Source of the DNA: Aporrectodea caliginosa
Lineage: Eukaryota; Annelida; Clitellata; Crassiclitellata; Lumbricidae
DNA length: 64,000 nucleotides
Assembly (NCBI GenBank): GCA_020284085.1
Contig: JACEVL010000143.1
Location: 1,997,746 to 2,061,745, forward strand
Direction of reading: 5' to 3'
Part shown: in pieces, positions 21,320 through 33,130 of the stretch
How positions within the stretch are numbered: the first letter of the stretch is position 1
Layout of the letters: each line of letters opens with the position of its first letter
Translations under genes and position numbers: made by a program
Notes under the pieces: generated by a model
The model's database searches: none
Told to the model about the DNA's origin: nothing
What the model saw: only the letters and a program-made list of their open reading frames with translations

Positions 21320-22185
21320 TACTGGTTACCAGTAGCATACTACTATTTGGGTGTCAGTTACAAATTTAGGAAAAGTGTGGTGAAAACTGTAAAAGCAAAT
21401 ACAACAACACAATTTTTGTTAGAACAGCATTGAAGTCTCATGATGATGGAACAGTAACTGGCCCCATACAACAAACAAATGCAGAGCAACTAATAGACTG
21501 GAAAATGGAAACAAAATAAACAGCTCTCTGCAAAACTCATTGAACCAGAAGCAGAACAACAACTCAGCAAAGCAGATAGAATGCGGAATTGAATTTGCAA
21601 AACGTGAATGAGCAAAGAAGAATGCTCTGTTGCCCAGAACACAACTAGGTAAACATTAACCCTTTAATGACAGCGTGTACTAAAATGTATGGGAAACCAT
21701 TATGGGCAGCTCGTTGTTAAAGGGTTAAGAAGGCCTTGTGGTATAACGAGGGTGGTACAGTAAGCATGTTCTGAATCATTGGTATCTTCAATCATCGATG
21801 AATCAAGTTTCACAGCAAAGACTGAGTATCTGGCATATTTATTATTCCAAACATCTAGTTATTTATTACTTTTCATGTCAAAATAGGTCTGATTAAATGG
21901 AAATGCCTCAAAATGCACATTCTGGTGTAACATGACTAGACATGATCCCACACATATTTTGCTTTACACTACAACACATGTCTTCATAGAGCTCATATTG
22001 ACAGAATTTAAAAGGGTTCCACAGTACATAATTATGTGTGTATGTGTGCGCGTGATTGTGAGCACGTGTGTGTGCGTGCGTATGTGCATGTGCATGAGTT
22101 CATGCATGTATGCATGTTTGTTTGTGTGCAAGTCATATCAGTGGGGACTCAAGACCAAGTATTTTGATCTACAGTTTATACAATA
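21320..22185. other. Unassigned stretch
   Basis: No gene or recognisable element. It has a GTGTGTGCG-rich low-complexity patch at about 22,035-22,130 and otherwise unremarkable sequence. Confidence 0.4.
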
Positions 22186-22189
22186 GATC

Positions 22190-22354
22190 ATTTATTCGTA
22201 CCCATCGCCACCAAATGGCTGGCATCAGGAACTGATGATGATGATGATGATGATGATTATGATGATGATGATGATGATGATGACAATGATGATGATGATT
22301 ATGATGATGATGATTATGATGATGATAATTATGATGATGACGATGATGATGATA
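22190..22354 (+). mobile_element. LINE 3' end with long (GATGAT)n tail, copy 3
   Basis: TTATTCGTACCCATCGCCAC, AAATGGCTGGCATCAGGAAC, then TGATGATGATGA continuing for over 120 bp with ATT/CAA breaks. Read as protein, the end is K-W-L-A-S-G-T-D followed by aspartates, as in the other copies. SINE D copy 1 starts directly after the tail. Confidence 0.7.
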
Positions 22355-22356
22355 TA

Positions 22357-22558
22357 CAATAGAACTGTATTTGATATTGCTATCCATCCAAAGCTAAGAA
22401 GTCCACACGACCGTGGGACAGAACATCGATGGTGCTGAGCAATTGTGACTGAAGGACTTGCTCAGGTCCCTACACAGTAACTGCTTCGGGTTAGGCTCGA
22501 ACCCATACTCGCCACATTACAGTCGAGCACTCTAACAAATCGGACACCATGCCACACG
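22357..22558 (-). mobile_element. tRNA-headed SINE family D, copy 1
   Basis: In minus orientation: a GCATGGTGTCCGATTTGTTA head, box B GGGTTCGAGCC, then GTCCTTCAGTCACAATTGCT, CAGCACCATCGATGTTCTGT and TATCAAATACAGTTC. Other copies are at 47.9 and 60.8 kb, all on the minus strand. Confidence 0.8.
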
Positions 22559-22910
22559 TATCTGGACCCAAATTCTCGACAGCAACACATACCGATACAA
22601 TTAAAAAAATTCAATTAACTGTAAAGTCTTTGAGGCTTCAAAATGAGCGTGGCAAGCCCTGGAAAGACGTCTGTATGCGTATCAACGAAACGCAAGTAGA
22701 CACCTGGATGTGAAGTGGAATTCTAGAAGCCTCTCAGATCCAGCAAAGTCACAGCAGAAAAAAACAATGTTCAAGTGTTGCGAAAAGGTATGTGGAGTGC
22801 ACTTAGTGGAAGGAGGTGCAAATCTAAACATCAATCCACGTATCATACCACCACCCAGCTTTCCTTTGCAACATGCAGTTTATAGTTGCTAACGTGAAGT
22901 CAACAGGACG

Positions 22911-23186
22911 TGGTGATGGCCGAATGGTAATACACAGGCACGAAGAACAGAAGGACGTGGGTTCGAAACCCGCTAGTCCCATAAGGCTGACTCAGCCTTC
23001 CACTCCCTAGGGGCGATGGTAAAATGAGCTGCAGTAGGACGGATTAGCACTTAACAGGCTGCCATACAGTTATAAAATTGACTCTTGTTTAACTTGTAAT
23101 CATCTGTTCCTACTATTTCATGTAATCAATTCTAATCATACTGCAGTTTGTCAGTTTTGAATTGAATAAACGAGTATCATAATGAT
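22911..23186 (+). mobile_element. tRNA-derived SINE family B, copy 3
   Basis: Head GTGGTGATGGCCGAATGGTA and box B GTGGGTTCGAAACCC. The body includes TTCCACTCCCTAGGGGCGAT, GGCTGCCATACAGTTATAAA and GTAATCATCTGTTCCTACTA, then TGAATTGAATAAACG. This is a well-preserved copy. Confidence 0.87.
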
Positions 23187-23189
23187 AGT

Positions 23190-24215
23190 GTGTAAAATAG
23201 GCTGTGCATAAAAAAAGGATAACACTGAAAAAATCAATATCTAGTAGCACTATATTCCAGGTCTTGAATGGCATCACGCTAACAAACATGGCATGTCAAG
23301 TCAATAGCTTTGGGCGTACATAACAGCACCGTTACACAGAATGGTGCGTAAACCCGAAGCACATAAACGAGTCCACAATGCATAAAATGCTTAGTTTAGT
23401 GTATTTATTTCACAAAGATACATAGTAGTTCACTTAGTACACAAACTAGAAGATAAACACTGCAAGATGGCTTCTGGAAGGGGAACAACGCTCAGATGAG
23501 CTTATCAGTCCATCCACCTTTCATAATATAACATATAATTGATCGTCAAGCAAAACAAGCGTCAGCAACCATGACATGCATTGAGTACTTTCTTAATAAG
23601 TTTCTGAATGCACCGTTCATATCGGTTGCATCACAACCAAACAAAAAAACAATCCCATTTAGTACCTGGATATCAGAAACTGTATGTAGCTCGTTTTAAA
23701 TGTAAACAAAGAATCAATAGTCTTAAATTTCCTGCAAGCAAGTACAGCTGCATACTGTACAAAAAGCATTGTTAAACACTGCACTGCATTTCAGAAACAA
23801 ATTCCTAACAGATGACTATTAAGACGGCCGACTAAAGAAGTGCATTAAAACAAACGGGACGTTTTACAGTTCCTGTGAGATTTGTCAGCATCCATAAATT
23901 GCAACTGCACAGCCAGAGATGGTAAAATTCCGCAGCTCAGATTAATATGCAGTTTGTTATTGTCTGTGTGCTTCAAAGGTGAACTACTGAAGCAACAATA
24001 ACAGAGATCCGCATCTTTGCTTCTTATGATGCAGTCCGTAACATCTCTCACGCTGAGCAAAGGCTTTGAACTGGGGCTTCTTGCCTCCTAGAACAAGTGC
24101 TGGCTTGTTTTATGGCAATGCAGCCACAGTGGTCTCACCGAAAAGGCAACCGTAAAACTGTCTGGAAACACAATGGAGTAGAAACACAAAGTCCAAAAGA
24201 CAAGAGAAGAAGACA
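23190..24215. other. Unassigned single-copy stretch
   Basis: About 1 kb without repeats found elsewhere in the window. The only frame of note is 71 codons on the minus strand (23,845-24,060), with six cysteines but no recognisable pattern. It could be intronic or 3'-UTR sequence. Nothing decides this. Confidence 0.4.
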
Positions 24216-24221
24216 GAAATA

Positions 24222-24400
24222 TGCTGTATTGTATTGTATTTATTAATTTATATAGCACTGGCCATTCAGTAGCACTCCCAGTGCGAGAACCCCTAGAGAA
24301 GAAGGTTTTGAGGAGGGAGAAGGCTGTAGGAAGAGACCCAGAAAGAATAGTAACAGTAGAGAGGAGCGAAGGGCATTCCGTTGAGAATGTACATTGACTG
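24222..24400 (-). mobile_element. LINE 3' end with (ATACA)n tail, second copy
   Basis: Read on the minus strand: TTCTCGCACTGGGAGTGCTA, then GCTATATAAATTAATAAA and ATACAATACAATACAGC. This matches the 3.4-3.67-kb copy (CGCACTGGGAGCGCCTCT, ACTATATAAATTGATAGA, ATACAATACAATAC). Upstream frames are interrupted by stops. Confidence 0.65.
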
Positions 24401-24483
24401 TGATCATCAACACAATGCAGGATCAGTATTGCTCCATCACAATATATAGATCACCTATGTATGTGTCTCTGTATAAATTGCAT

Positions 24484-24485
24484 GC

Positions 24486-24534
<49 letters not shown>

Positions 24535-24535
24535 C
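24484..24535. repeat. (AATC)n microsatellite
   Basis: About 12 AATC units. Confidence 0.95.
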
Positions 24536-24704
24536 AGTTTTATTGCAAACAATTGTAACAAACAGTCAGGCACAGTGATTGCACGAATTAGACATGATAT
24601 TGGCTACAATGGGAGGTCCAAAAGGATCAGGATCCCACTGAGCAGGGTCACCCAAGTAGCGATTATCACATACTAAAGTAAGGACAGCGGTTTAAAGCAA
24701 AGTA

Positions 24705-24874
<170 letters not shown>

Positions 24875-24984
24875 CATTATAGCTAGCACCTTGTAGGAAC
24901 CTCTCAATGGTAAGGAATTCAATAAGGTCAATAAGATATATTTTTATTCCATTTGTGTCCCCTACCAATCTCACCTATAAAAAA

Positions 24985-25114
24985 GTACAATGACAGATCA
25001 GGCAGCCAGTGAGATGACTGACCACCGGTCCTCATATGCTGAGGCCAAGTAAATGAAGTCGCTAGCACTTTTTGTTGTCCTCTCAGGGTTAGCTTACGGG
25101 TCTGTTCTTCTTCT
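24985..25114 (+). mobile_element. SINE family A, fragment (copy 6, 5'-truncated)
   Basis: It keeps only the 3' half: CCTCATATGCTGAGGCCAAG, AATGAAGTCGCTAGCACTTT, GGGTTAGCTTACGGGTCTGT and TCTTCTTC. Confidence 0.7.
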
Positions 25115-25208
25115 GACCAGACATTAACCGGGGTGTATGATGCTAAAAGCCCTTTGCCTCTGTGTCTAAATCCCACACGAACTCTAAAACATTCGGTGTG
25201 CTATAAAA

Positions 25209-25364
25209 AATAATAATAATAATATTCTTTATTGAAACAATCCGGTTGACAAACTGCAACCGGTTACAGTGTACAGTTATGCAATTGAAACAATTCACAA
25301 GAACACAAATGACAGAAGACATAAATCTTAACTACTAACAGAACAGACAGCCTGCAATACACTG
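25209..25364 (-). mobile_element. SINE family C, copy 3 (3' half, second subfamily)
   Basis: Minus-strand fragment: (AAT)n, TTCTTTATTGAAACAATCCG, GTTGACAAACTGCAACCGG, ending at GACAGCCTGCAATACAC. The tRNA-like head is absent. It shares the CCGG-containing 3' end of the 16.7-kb copy. Confidence 0.75.
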
Positions 25365-25577
25365 CACTCCTTTAGTCGGCCATCTTAATAGTCTTCTATA
25401 AGGAATTGCTGAATTCATGTGTTTCTAAAATGCAGTGCAATATTTAATATTTAACATTGAACATATGCCTATTATACTGTACATGTATATGCAGCTATAC
25501 CTGCTTGAGGGAAATTTAAGACTATTGATTCTTTGGCTAATGAGGTGGTGTGAACTTGCCAATTCATTCTTCAGCCA

Positions 25578-25646
25578 TGTATTAATACTTCACACCCGTG
25601 GTTGACTCCTAAGTTTAGCTTAAGGGACTGCTCTAATTCTTCTTCT
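25578..25646 (+). mobile_element. SINE family A, tail fragment (copy 7)
   Basis: Only the last about 70 bp: ACTTCACACCCGTGGTTGAC, TTTAGCTTAAGGGACTGCTC and TTCTTCTTC. Confidence 0.55.
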
Positions 25647-25671
25647 GTGCACCAATGTAGAAAGGAAGAAG

Positions 25672-25945
25672 ACTCAGAAGAAGAAACAGTCCCTAAGGCT
25701 AGATGTACGAAGCAGTCATGGGTAATAAGTGCCAGCGACTTCATTTTTCTAAGACTTGCCTTTTGAGAAAGGGTGGCCAGTCCTCTCCATTGCCGTCTGA
25801 TATTTCCACTGACATTGTGCAGACCGTGTACTCATTATACCTGAGTGTCAATAGGGGAGTCAAACTCTCAAAAAATGTACGCCTGGCAGCCATTTAAACC
25901 CTCAACCTCTCGATTACCTAGCACGTTTTCAACCACTCAAGCATC
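25672..25945 (-). mobile_element. SINE family A, copy 8
   Basis: Minus-strand full-length but diverged copy: AAGAAACAGTCCCTAAGGC, GTGGCCAGTCCTCTCCATTG, CCTCAACCTCTCGATTACCT and a box-A complement TTCAACCACTCAA. With copy 7 just upstream in the opposite orientation it makes a tail-to-tail pair. Confidence 0.75.
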
Positions 25946-26710
25946 ACACACCCAGTACCGTAGCGAGGGTGTTCCAGAGGTGCTGGCCATGAAACAGGGC
26001 AAAACTCAAGAGGTGGGCATAAATTTTGAGACAATTGATTATAGTCAATTCTCTTAATTATGACAACATCATTGATGATTTTGCATCATCAAAAGCACGC
26101 AAAATATATCCGAAGCAACTAAAATGAAATATTTTTATTGAATGTGAATAATGTTACTCAGCTACTGGTCTATGAAGACCATGAGAGAATAGAAACACAA
26201 GATAACAAATTTGATCCTTATTGGTTAAATGGATCTTTTGGGAGGGAGGGTGGGACGCTAGATTTACGCCTGGCTCAGGACGCAATTATAGCTTGCTATG
26301 ACTCTGCACACACCCTCCTCTGCAGTCACAAAAACAGTTGTTGCAAACTGTCCTGATGTAGCTGCTTGTTGTGTGTTGCACTTTGAGGAAGGGTTCAAGA
26401 TCCGTCTGCTAATCAACCACACCTTCAACGAAAACAACTGTAGACACAGGCATGCAAAAGATTTTCTCACAATAATGTGTCATTTTGGCAAACATTCTGT
26501 GGTTAATTGCAACATCTGGAAACATTTTTTTCAGTTTGTATAACTTCGTATTGTGTTCGCAGTTCCAGTTTGGGTGTAACATTTCAATTTCTTTTCTGTG
26601 AGTCATGGCACATGTAAGAAAGTGCATCTCGATGAGCAATTACCTTTTTGAACTCATACATGACCCACACGGTTACAGCTGATGCAACTGTTGTTCAAGC
26701 TAGTTGTTCA

Positions 26711-26959
26711 AGGGGAGGGGGATAGTTAAATGGTAACACTCTTGCTTGAAGAATGAATAGATCTTGAAAGACACAGTTCGAGACCCTTAGCTCTCTCAGC
26801 CTACCACGCCCTAGCGGGCAGCTGTAAAATGAGTGAGCGTCTAACAGGCTGCCAAGACGCGTGTTCAATAAGATCATGAAATTTCTTCCATCGTTTTTCA
26901 ACGTTTCAATATTACAGTATTACTTACTGTGGTTTGTCAGTGCGCTTGTCAATAAACAC

Positions 26960-26962
<3 letters not shown>
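26711..26962 (+). mobile_element. SINE family B, copy 4 (diverged)
   Basis: Head GATAGTTAAATGGTAACACT, box-B-like CAGTTCGAGACCC, body CAGCTGTAAAATGAGTGAGC and AACAGGCTGCCAAGACG, end TCAGTGCGCTTGTCAATAAA. It runs into the (AAT)n array, which also serves as the tail of the opposite-strand SINE C copy 4. Confidence 0.65.

Positions 26963-27006
<44 letters not shown>
26963..27006. repeat. (AAT)n microsatellite shared by two SINE tails
   Basis: About 14 AAT units between SINE B copy 4 (plus) and SINE C copy 4 (minus). Confidence 0.9.
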
Positions 27007-27229
27007 TCTTTTCTGAAGCGCCTGACAAATGCACTGCGCTGTACATTTACATGTTATGACAATTAAACAATTCACAAGAACACAAATGACAGAAGACATA
27101 AATCTTAACTACTAAGAGAACAGACAGCCTGCAATACACGGCGCTAAACAGCAGCGGACAGCCTACAAAGCATGTCTGCCTACAGGACTCGAACTCGGTA
27201 CCCTCTCGCTCTCTATGCCAGTGTGTTAT
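27005..27229 (-). mobile_element. SINE family C, copy 4
   Basis: Minus-strand near-complete copy: TCTTTTCTGAAGCGCCTGAC, CATAAATCTTAACTACTAAG, TACAGGACTCGAACTCGGTA (box-B complement) and CTCTCGCTCTCTATGCCAGT. Confidence 0.82.
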
Positions 27230-27352
27230 TGTATTGCAGGCTGTCTGTTCTTATTAGTAGTTAAGATTGTTTCAATTGCATAACATGTAAATGTACAGCG
27301 CAGTGCGTTTGTCAGGCGCTTAATTAAAGAAAAGATATTATCATTATTATTA
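27230..27352 (+). mobile_element. SINE family C, copy 5 (3' half, inverted relative to copy 4)
   Basis: Starts inside the element at GTATTGCAGGCTGTCTGTTC and continues to GTCAGGCGCTTAATTAAAG and a TTATTATTATAT tail. Copies 4 and 5 form an imperfect hairpin of roughly 120-bp arms. Confidence 0.75.
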
Positions 27353-27359
27353 TATATTA

Positions 27360-28700
27360 TCCAATGCGCTATAGCCTATTGAGCCCTCATTACATTATAT
27401 CAGTATAAAAAGGTTAAGAAAACATGTTAGCAGTGGCAAACACAAGGAAACCCCACACCCTGTGTCAATAACTTCTGAAGTTTCGTTGGAAGGGCCAGGC
27501 AACAGGAAATGTGGGTAATCAGCAGTTAGGATTCCGCCCTACAGTGGCAAGAGGCAGATACTACTTGGTGCTAATCAGACATCACACAGGGAACAACCCA
27601 ACCACTGTGTATTGGCCAGATTATCCCAAGTCTGCAGATGAACTGATGGGGTTCCAATTTCATTGTTCCTTTATCTCTTTAACAGGTGGCAGTGTCTAAT
27701 AAATTTCCCTCCAGGATCCCATTGCTTCCCACCCAGTACCATACCCACCCAATTCAGGATCTTCTTCATCCAGCTGTCTACAATAGATATTAGTAGGCCC
27801 GTCTAAATTGAGGACCAAGTTTCTCAGCAAACTGCCAGCTGACCCAATCCCAACCATAGCAAAGTCGGTACACTGGTAATTAACTCGCTTGGCACCAGAG
27901 AATTACTTGGAAAAATGTAATTGAATTACAATACAAATTACAAATTACTTTGGGACAGGAAACTTAAATTTGAAATTACAAAATACATGGAAAAATGTAA
28001 TTGAATTTCAAATAACATATTTTCAATTAATGCCCATCTTTGCATGGCACCCATTAAAACAGTCAGCGGTGGTAAAGGATCTTGCTGTATAAATTCATTG
28101 AAAACTGAACAGGGTCAAGGGAATAATTATGTAAGTATGTATGTACGTATTTGGAATTTTCTAAAGCACATTTTAGGAACCTCTAAAAAGTGTATACAGT
28201 AGCAACAGAAAAAACATGTGCATTTACATCCACATTTGGCACCAGAGAATTACTTGAAAAAATGTAAATGTTGAAGTTGCGGCTGTGTCAACTTGATTTT
28301 TCTTGAAATAAACGAATATATGATGATGATTTCCTGGGTGCAAAATTCAAAAAAGACTGTTCAAGACTACACTAAACCTGAGGAAATCAATGGTCCTGAG
28401 AATGGGCCCAAATGGAACATGGAGAGATAACTCAATCACACCCAATACCGCTAAATGCCTGCCCTCAGAAACCAATCCAAAGCATGATCAAACCCACATG
28501 CGGGAGAATTTCCACAGATAATACAAAACATAACATACAAAGAACACTGCACCGAAAACTAAAATCAATAACACAATTGAAAGCGGCAGACAATAACAGA
28601 TGGTGCTAATGTTGATTTAGTAAACAGGTCATTATAGATGCGGAGGCTGAAGACAAGAGCAGCAGCGGAAGACGGGATGGAGCTTAAGATGAACATAAAA
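27360..28700. other. Unassigned stretch
   Basis: No gene supported. Short repeated phrases such as GGAAAAATGTAATTGAATT occur at about 27,910 and 27,990, and GGCACCAGAGAATTACTTG occurs at about 27,890 and 28,235, hinting at an old local duplication. Confidence 0.4.
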
Positions 28701-28709
28701 CAGGAATGT

Positions 28710-29414
28710 AGTCCTAAGAAAACATGAGATCGGATCGAACAAGAGAATAGTAGTAAGGAAACAAGAGATCGGATCGAACAAGAGAACGAAGTCCTAAGAA
28801 AACAAGAGATCGGATCGAACAAGAGAACGAAGTCCTAAGAAAACAAGAGATCGGATCGAACAAGAGAGATCGAACACGAAGTCCTAAGAAAACAAGAGAT
28901 CGGATCGAACAAGAGAATGAAGTCCTAAGGAAACAAGAGATCGGATCGAACAAGAGAATGAAGTAGTAAGGAAACAAGAGATCGGATCGAACAAGAGAAT
29001 GAAGTCCTAAGAAAACAAGAGATCGGATCGAACAAGAGAATGAAGTCCTAAGAAAACAAGAGATCGGATCGAACAAGAGAACGAAGTCCTAAGAAAACAA
29101 GAGATCGGATCGAACAAGAGAATGAAGTCCTAAGAAAACATGAGATCGGATCGAACAAGAGAGCGAAGTCCTAAGGAAACATGAGATCGGATCGAACAAG
29201 AGAATGAAGTCATAAGAAAACAGGAGAGCGGATCAAACAAGAGAATGATGTCCTAAGAAAACATGAGATCAGATCGAACAAGAGAACGAAGTCCTAAGAA
29301 AACAAGAGATCGGATCGAACAAGAGAACGAAGTCCTAAGAAAACAAGAGATCGGATCGAACAAGAGAACGACGTCTTAAGAAAACATGAGATCGGATCGA
29401 ACAAGAGAACGACA
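28710..29414. repeat. 41-bp minisatellite, about 17 units
   Basis: The unit reads TCCTAAGAAAACAAGAGATC followed by GGATCGAACAAGAGAACGAAG, with limited variation. Some units have deletions or GGAAAC/CATGAG variants. Because 41 is not a multiple of three, the minus-strand ORFs (85 and 120 codons) change frame each unit and are not genes. There are no spacers, so it is not a CRISPR-like array. Confidence 0.97.
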
Positions 29415-29649
29415 TCCTGCGCAAAAGGGTTCATCCACACCCGTCGCTTCCATTCGACTCATGCCACAGTCGGATGCATACAGATCGATCGACGATCGTG
29501 ACAATGATGATTGGTCGTGGTGACAACAATGACGGCTGGATGGGAGTCTTTTTCATACAAGTCTTTTGACCTTTCCATACAAGTCGTTGAAATGAACATC
29601 AATTGATGCCTTGGCCATCATCCTAACAGCATTATAGAAGTCAGCAGAT

Positions 29650-29800
29650 TAGATTGGATTGGATTGGATTGGATTGGATTAATTAGATTAATTAGATTAG
29701 ATTGGATTAGATTAGATTAGATTAGATTGGATTAGATTAGGATTAGATTGGATTGGATTGATTAGATTGGATTGGATTGGATAGATTAGATTAGATTAGG
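29650..29800. repeat. (GGATT/AGATT)n pentanucleotide array
   Basis: Alternating blocks of GGATT and AGATT with small breaks. Confidence 0.93.
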
Positions 29801-29884
29801 TTTACGTCATAAAATAGGGTCAGTGGATGATGATCACAAACTTGACTGGCAAATGATAATAATAGTCATGGTGAAAACAATGGT

Positions 29885-30155
29885 TATAATAATAATAATC
29901 TTCGTTTAGTAATTCAAACTGACATGAACGCAGCAAGGTTACAAGTCATAGTATGAATGGATGATCATAAGTTATTACAGGAGTCGAATTTAACTGTATG
30001 GCAGCCATGCAAGGCGCCCATCTGTTCTACTGCTCATTTGCCAACACCACCTAGCAAATGAAAGGCTGAGTCGAACTTTGGGAAGGTAGCGGGAATCGAT
30101 CCCATGTCCAAGCTTATCTTCTGCTCTTCATGCTGGAGTGTCAACCACACTAATT
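29885..30155 (-). mobile_element. SINE family B, copy 5
   Basis: Minus-strand copy: ATAATAATAATCTTCGTTTA (tail), TAATTCAAACTGACATG, AACTGTATGGCAGCCATGC, then GGAATCGATCCCATG (box-B complement). Confidence 0.72.
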
Positions 30156-30159
30156 GTGA

Positions 30160-30800
30160 TGATGATAATGAGGGAAAAAAGCTAATGGGGATAATGTAAC
30201 AATGAAAATCATGATGATTTTCAACAAGAACAAGATGATGATGATACAATGATGATCACAAGACGGCTAGTGGTGATGATAAAACTGAGAGCTGACAAAA
30301 GCCAAAAGACTCTGTAGTCCGTATCTTCTGCGTGCATGCACTGATATGAAAAGAATTTCTTATCATTGGCAGCATCTGGATTGAATAAGTACATTTTCAG
30401 AACTCATTCTCAGAGAATAATAAAAGCCGAATGAGAGCATTCTAATGGCAAAGAAATTGAATCAAGCTTCTGTGTATTCAACCCAATATTCACACAACAT
30501 GCGGTACCAATACCATAATCATCAAATCTTAAGCATATAATAAACATCTGAAGGTAAAAACATGCAGCATGATAGCAATTTGACATAAATGCAAACTCAT
30601 GAATCCCTGTAGAATACCTGAAATGGATATTTTTCACCTTTTCCCAAGAGTATTTTTGACCTTTCCTTAGTTTTAATATCTATTCTTCTCCACGTTTTCA
30701 TAAAGTTTTCTATTGGTTCTGAACATTACCTTTTCCCATCTTTCTCGGCAATCCTTATATCTGGTGATTCTCTGTAAGTCTTACTCATTCCTTTTGCGTC
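30160..30800. other. Unassigned stretch
   Basis: A few GATGAT runs (30,160-30,280), then ordinary AT-rich sequence. No gene seen. Confidence 0.4.
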
Positions 30801-30805
30801 TTTAT

Positions 30806-30946
30806 TCATTCATTTATTCATTCATTCATTCACTCACTCACTCACTCACTCATTCATTCATTCATTCATTCATTCATTCATTCATTCATTCATTCATTCA
30901 TTCATTCATTCATTCATTCATTCATTCATTCATTCATTCATTCAGA
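30806..30946. repeat. (ATTC)n microsatellite
   Basis: ATTC tetranucleotides with a short ACTC block at 30,830-30,850. A looser ATAC/ATTC tail continues to about 31,025. Confidence 0.96.
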
Positions 30947-31029
30947 GGACATTCATTCAGTTTCTTCATTCATTCATAAATGGCCATATTCATACATTCA
31001 TACATACATACTTACACATACATAATGCC

Positions 31030-32050
31030 CCATGTCTAATGCCCCTCACTTACTCAGAGGTGCTCCCATTTCGACTCTGGCGATAAAGAACAGTTTAATT
31101 TGGAAATGTACTGACAAGAATAAATGGCATCAAAATACCCTGAAGACGGCATTTAATTCCAACACCTTACTCTGCAAATGCTCTGCATCGGTCATGGTAC
31201 AACAGCCTTAGCAAGATTTGCACCTCTTCATAAGTTTAAGATGAAATCAGTGTAATAGTTCTATCATAACATTTCTCTTCAACATTGGTTGAATGTTATC
31301 GGAATATCAGGGGACACAGTACAACCACAACAACAACTTACAATAACAACAACATTGATGCTTCAATGGCCAGATAACCTTTCCCTAAATATCGACAATT
31401 CCATCTTAAACCATCTGACCATATACCGTTCATCTTAAATTGTTAACAACAGGCAATTTTGCCCCAGGTAATCCCCCCCCCCAATGGATGAGAATCCTGG
31501 ACCCAGATGAGAAAGCAGGCTAATCCAATACCAATCTGCCATCACCTTAAGCTACTGAGGAGTCCTGCTGCCTGAAACAAATATAATATAATTTGGACCT
31601 GCCAAAGTCGTTAAATCCTGTCATCAAAGACTGGCAAATATCGTGGAAAAGGTCTTTATCTACCACAGCAGGTTGTATCAACAGTCACTCTAAGGAGGTT
31701 CCACTTCCATCCCTCCCAAAAGGATCATCTAGTCTCCAGACATCCGCCTGGAAAAAGACAAGTGGCGGTCCGCATGGAATAGGAAGCCTGGAAAAGCAGG
31801 CTTATAAGTTGCGAGCTAAGTGCATCACTGAGGGAATGGAATGATCGATGGTAAGAAGCCCGAAACATGTCCCCGCAACTGGAGAAACCCCTCAAGGGCT
31901 TTAAATTAATAATCTATGCCAATATATGCTATCACATTTGTCAGGTCCAGTCATTAATCAAATATTGCTGAGCAGCATTATCTTCTGCCCGGCCGGAGAA
32001 CAGAACACTTGCAGACTACGACCAATCCTTCATAACCTGACAATTTCGAT
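31030..32050. other. Unassigned stretch
   Basis: No recognisable gene. The plus-strand 83-codon frame (31,593-31,844) is Lys/Ser-rich with no domain signal, and no splice signals single it out. Confidence 0.4.
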
Positions 32051-32089
32051 TATAGGATTTTCCAGCAGACAAAGTCCAGGCATAATGCT

Positions 32090-32850
32090 GACACAGAGCC
32101 AATGAACCGCACACACAACCCCCGGAAAGACGAACCACTCACCAGGAAAGGCAGACAACCGACCAGGAAATACACACCATCAAAAGTCAAACCATCAAAG
32201 ACAGGTTGACCACGTGCTAGTAGAGGTAAACCAGCCATCTACAAACCACACACTGGATAGCCAGGAAAGAAAGACCATCCAAGAAAGGTTCACCATCGAC
32301 CAGAAAAGGATTTCAGATTTCTGTTTCAGATGTGACCTTTGGCAAAGTCAGTTAGAAAAGGAGTGGCCTATACCTGGTGTAGTGTAATCATTGAATACTG
32401 TATATGGAGCCCATGGCTGGTCCAAGGATTCCTTGGCTGGTCCTACAGGGACCATCATCACGTAAAACAGACCACCCACTGAGATAGCCAGACCACCCAA
32501 CATGAAAGGCAGACAATAAACCAGAAAAATACACTAAAACCAGGAAAGGTTGACCATCCACAAGGCAAGGTAAACCAACCATCGGGTTAAACAGACCACC
32601 CAACATGAAAGGTAGACAACAAACCAGAAAAATACACTAAAACCAGGAAAGGTTGACCATCCACAAGGCAAGGTAAACCAACCATCGGGTTAAACAGACC
32701 ACCCAACATGAAAGGTAGACAACAAACCAGAAAAGACACTACATCCAGGAAAGGTTGACCATCCACAAGGCAAGGTAAACCAACCATCATAAATAGACCA
32801 CCTACTAAGATACACAGACCACCCAACGTGAGAGGAATCCGACAAAAGAC
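32090..32850. repeat. 103-bp minisatellite with interrupting repeat
   Basis: Units spaced 103 bp apart (starts near 32,491, 32,594 and 32,697) carry GACCACCCAACATGAAAGG, AACCAGGAAAGGTTGACCAT and CCACAAGGCAAGGTAAACCA. Shorter, diverged pieces occur from about 32,100. The minus-strand ORFs are frame artefacts of the unit. A separate dispersed repeat (32,313-32,450) sits inside. Confidence 0.9.
32313..32450 (-). repeat. Dispersed repeat F, copy 1
   Basis: It is the inverted counterpart of the tandem pair at 34,890-35,158. Shared blocks read CCTGTAGGACCAGCC, CAGCCATGGGCTCC, CACTCCTTTT, TAACTGACTTTG and AAAGGTCACATCTGAA on the minus strand. An extra GGACCAGCC duplication is present. Confidence 0.8.
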
Positions 32851-33069
32851 CAGCTTATTAGGAAAAAACAGTTCAACAGAGTCATTCAGCACTGACTGAC
32901 ACTAGCAGCAGCAAATTCTTCTACTTACGATTGAAACAGATGCCTGGTGCTGGGCTTCAAAGTATGTGTGTAACTTACCTAGAATGTCCCTCTGACTGCA
33001 GTGCACCGATGCACTCAGAAAATCCAATGCCAAAGGGGCATCACTGTATTATGTAATTGAACAAATGTA

Positions 33070-33130
33070 ATGTAATAATGAACATTTATACAGCGCCCCT
33101 TAAAGATATCTACTCCGAGGCGCTCTCTAC
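33070..33130 (-). mobile_element. LINE 3'-end fragment (GCGCTGTATAAA type)
   Basis: On the minus strand GAGCGCCTCGGAGTAGATAT is followed by AAGGGGCGCTGTATAAATG and a TTCATTATTACATTACATT tail, in the style of other LINE ends here. Confidence 0.45.

Noticed and set aside
28710..29414. CRISPR-like appearance of the 41-bp array
   Set aside because: Units are contiguous without unique spacers, and the genome is clearly animal. The ORFs shift frame every unit.
32050..32892. Leu/Gly/Val-rich minus-strand ORFs resembling a membrane protein
   Set aside because: Frames follow the 103-bp minisatellite, whose unit is not a multiple of three, and they overlap an unrelated dispersed repeat.
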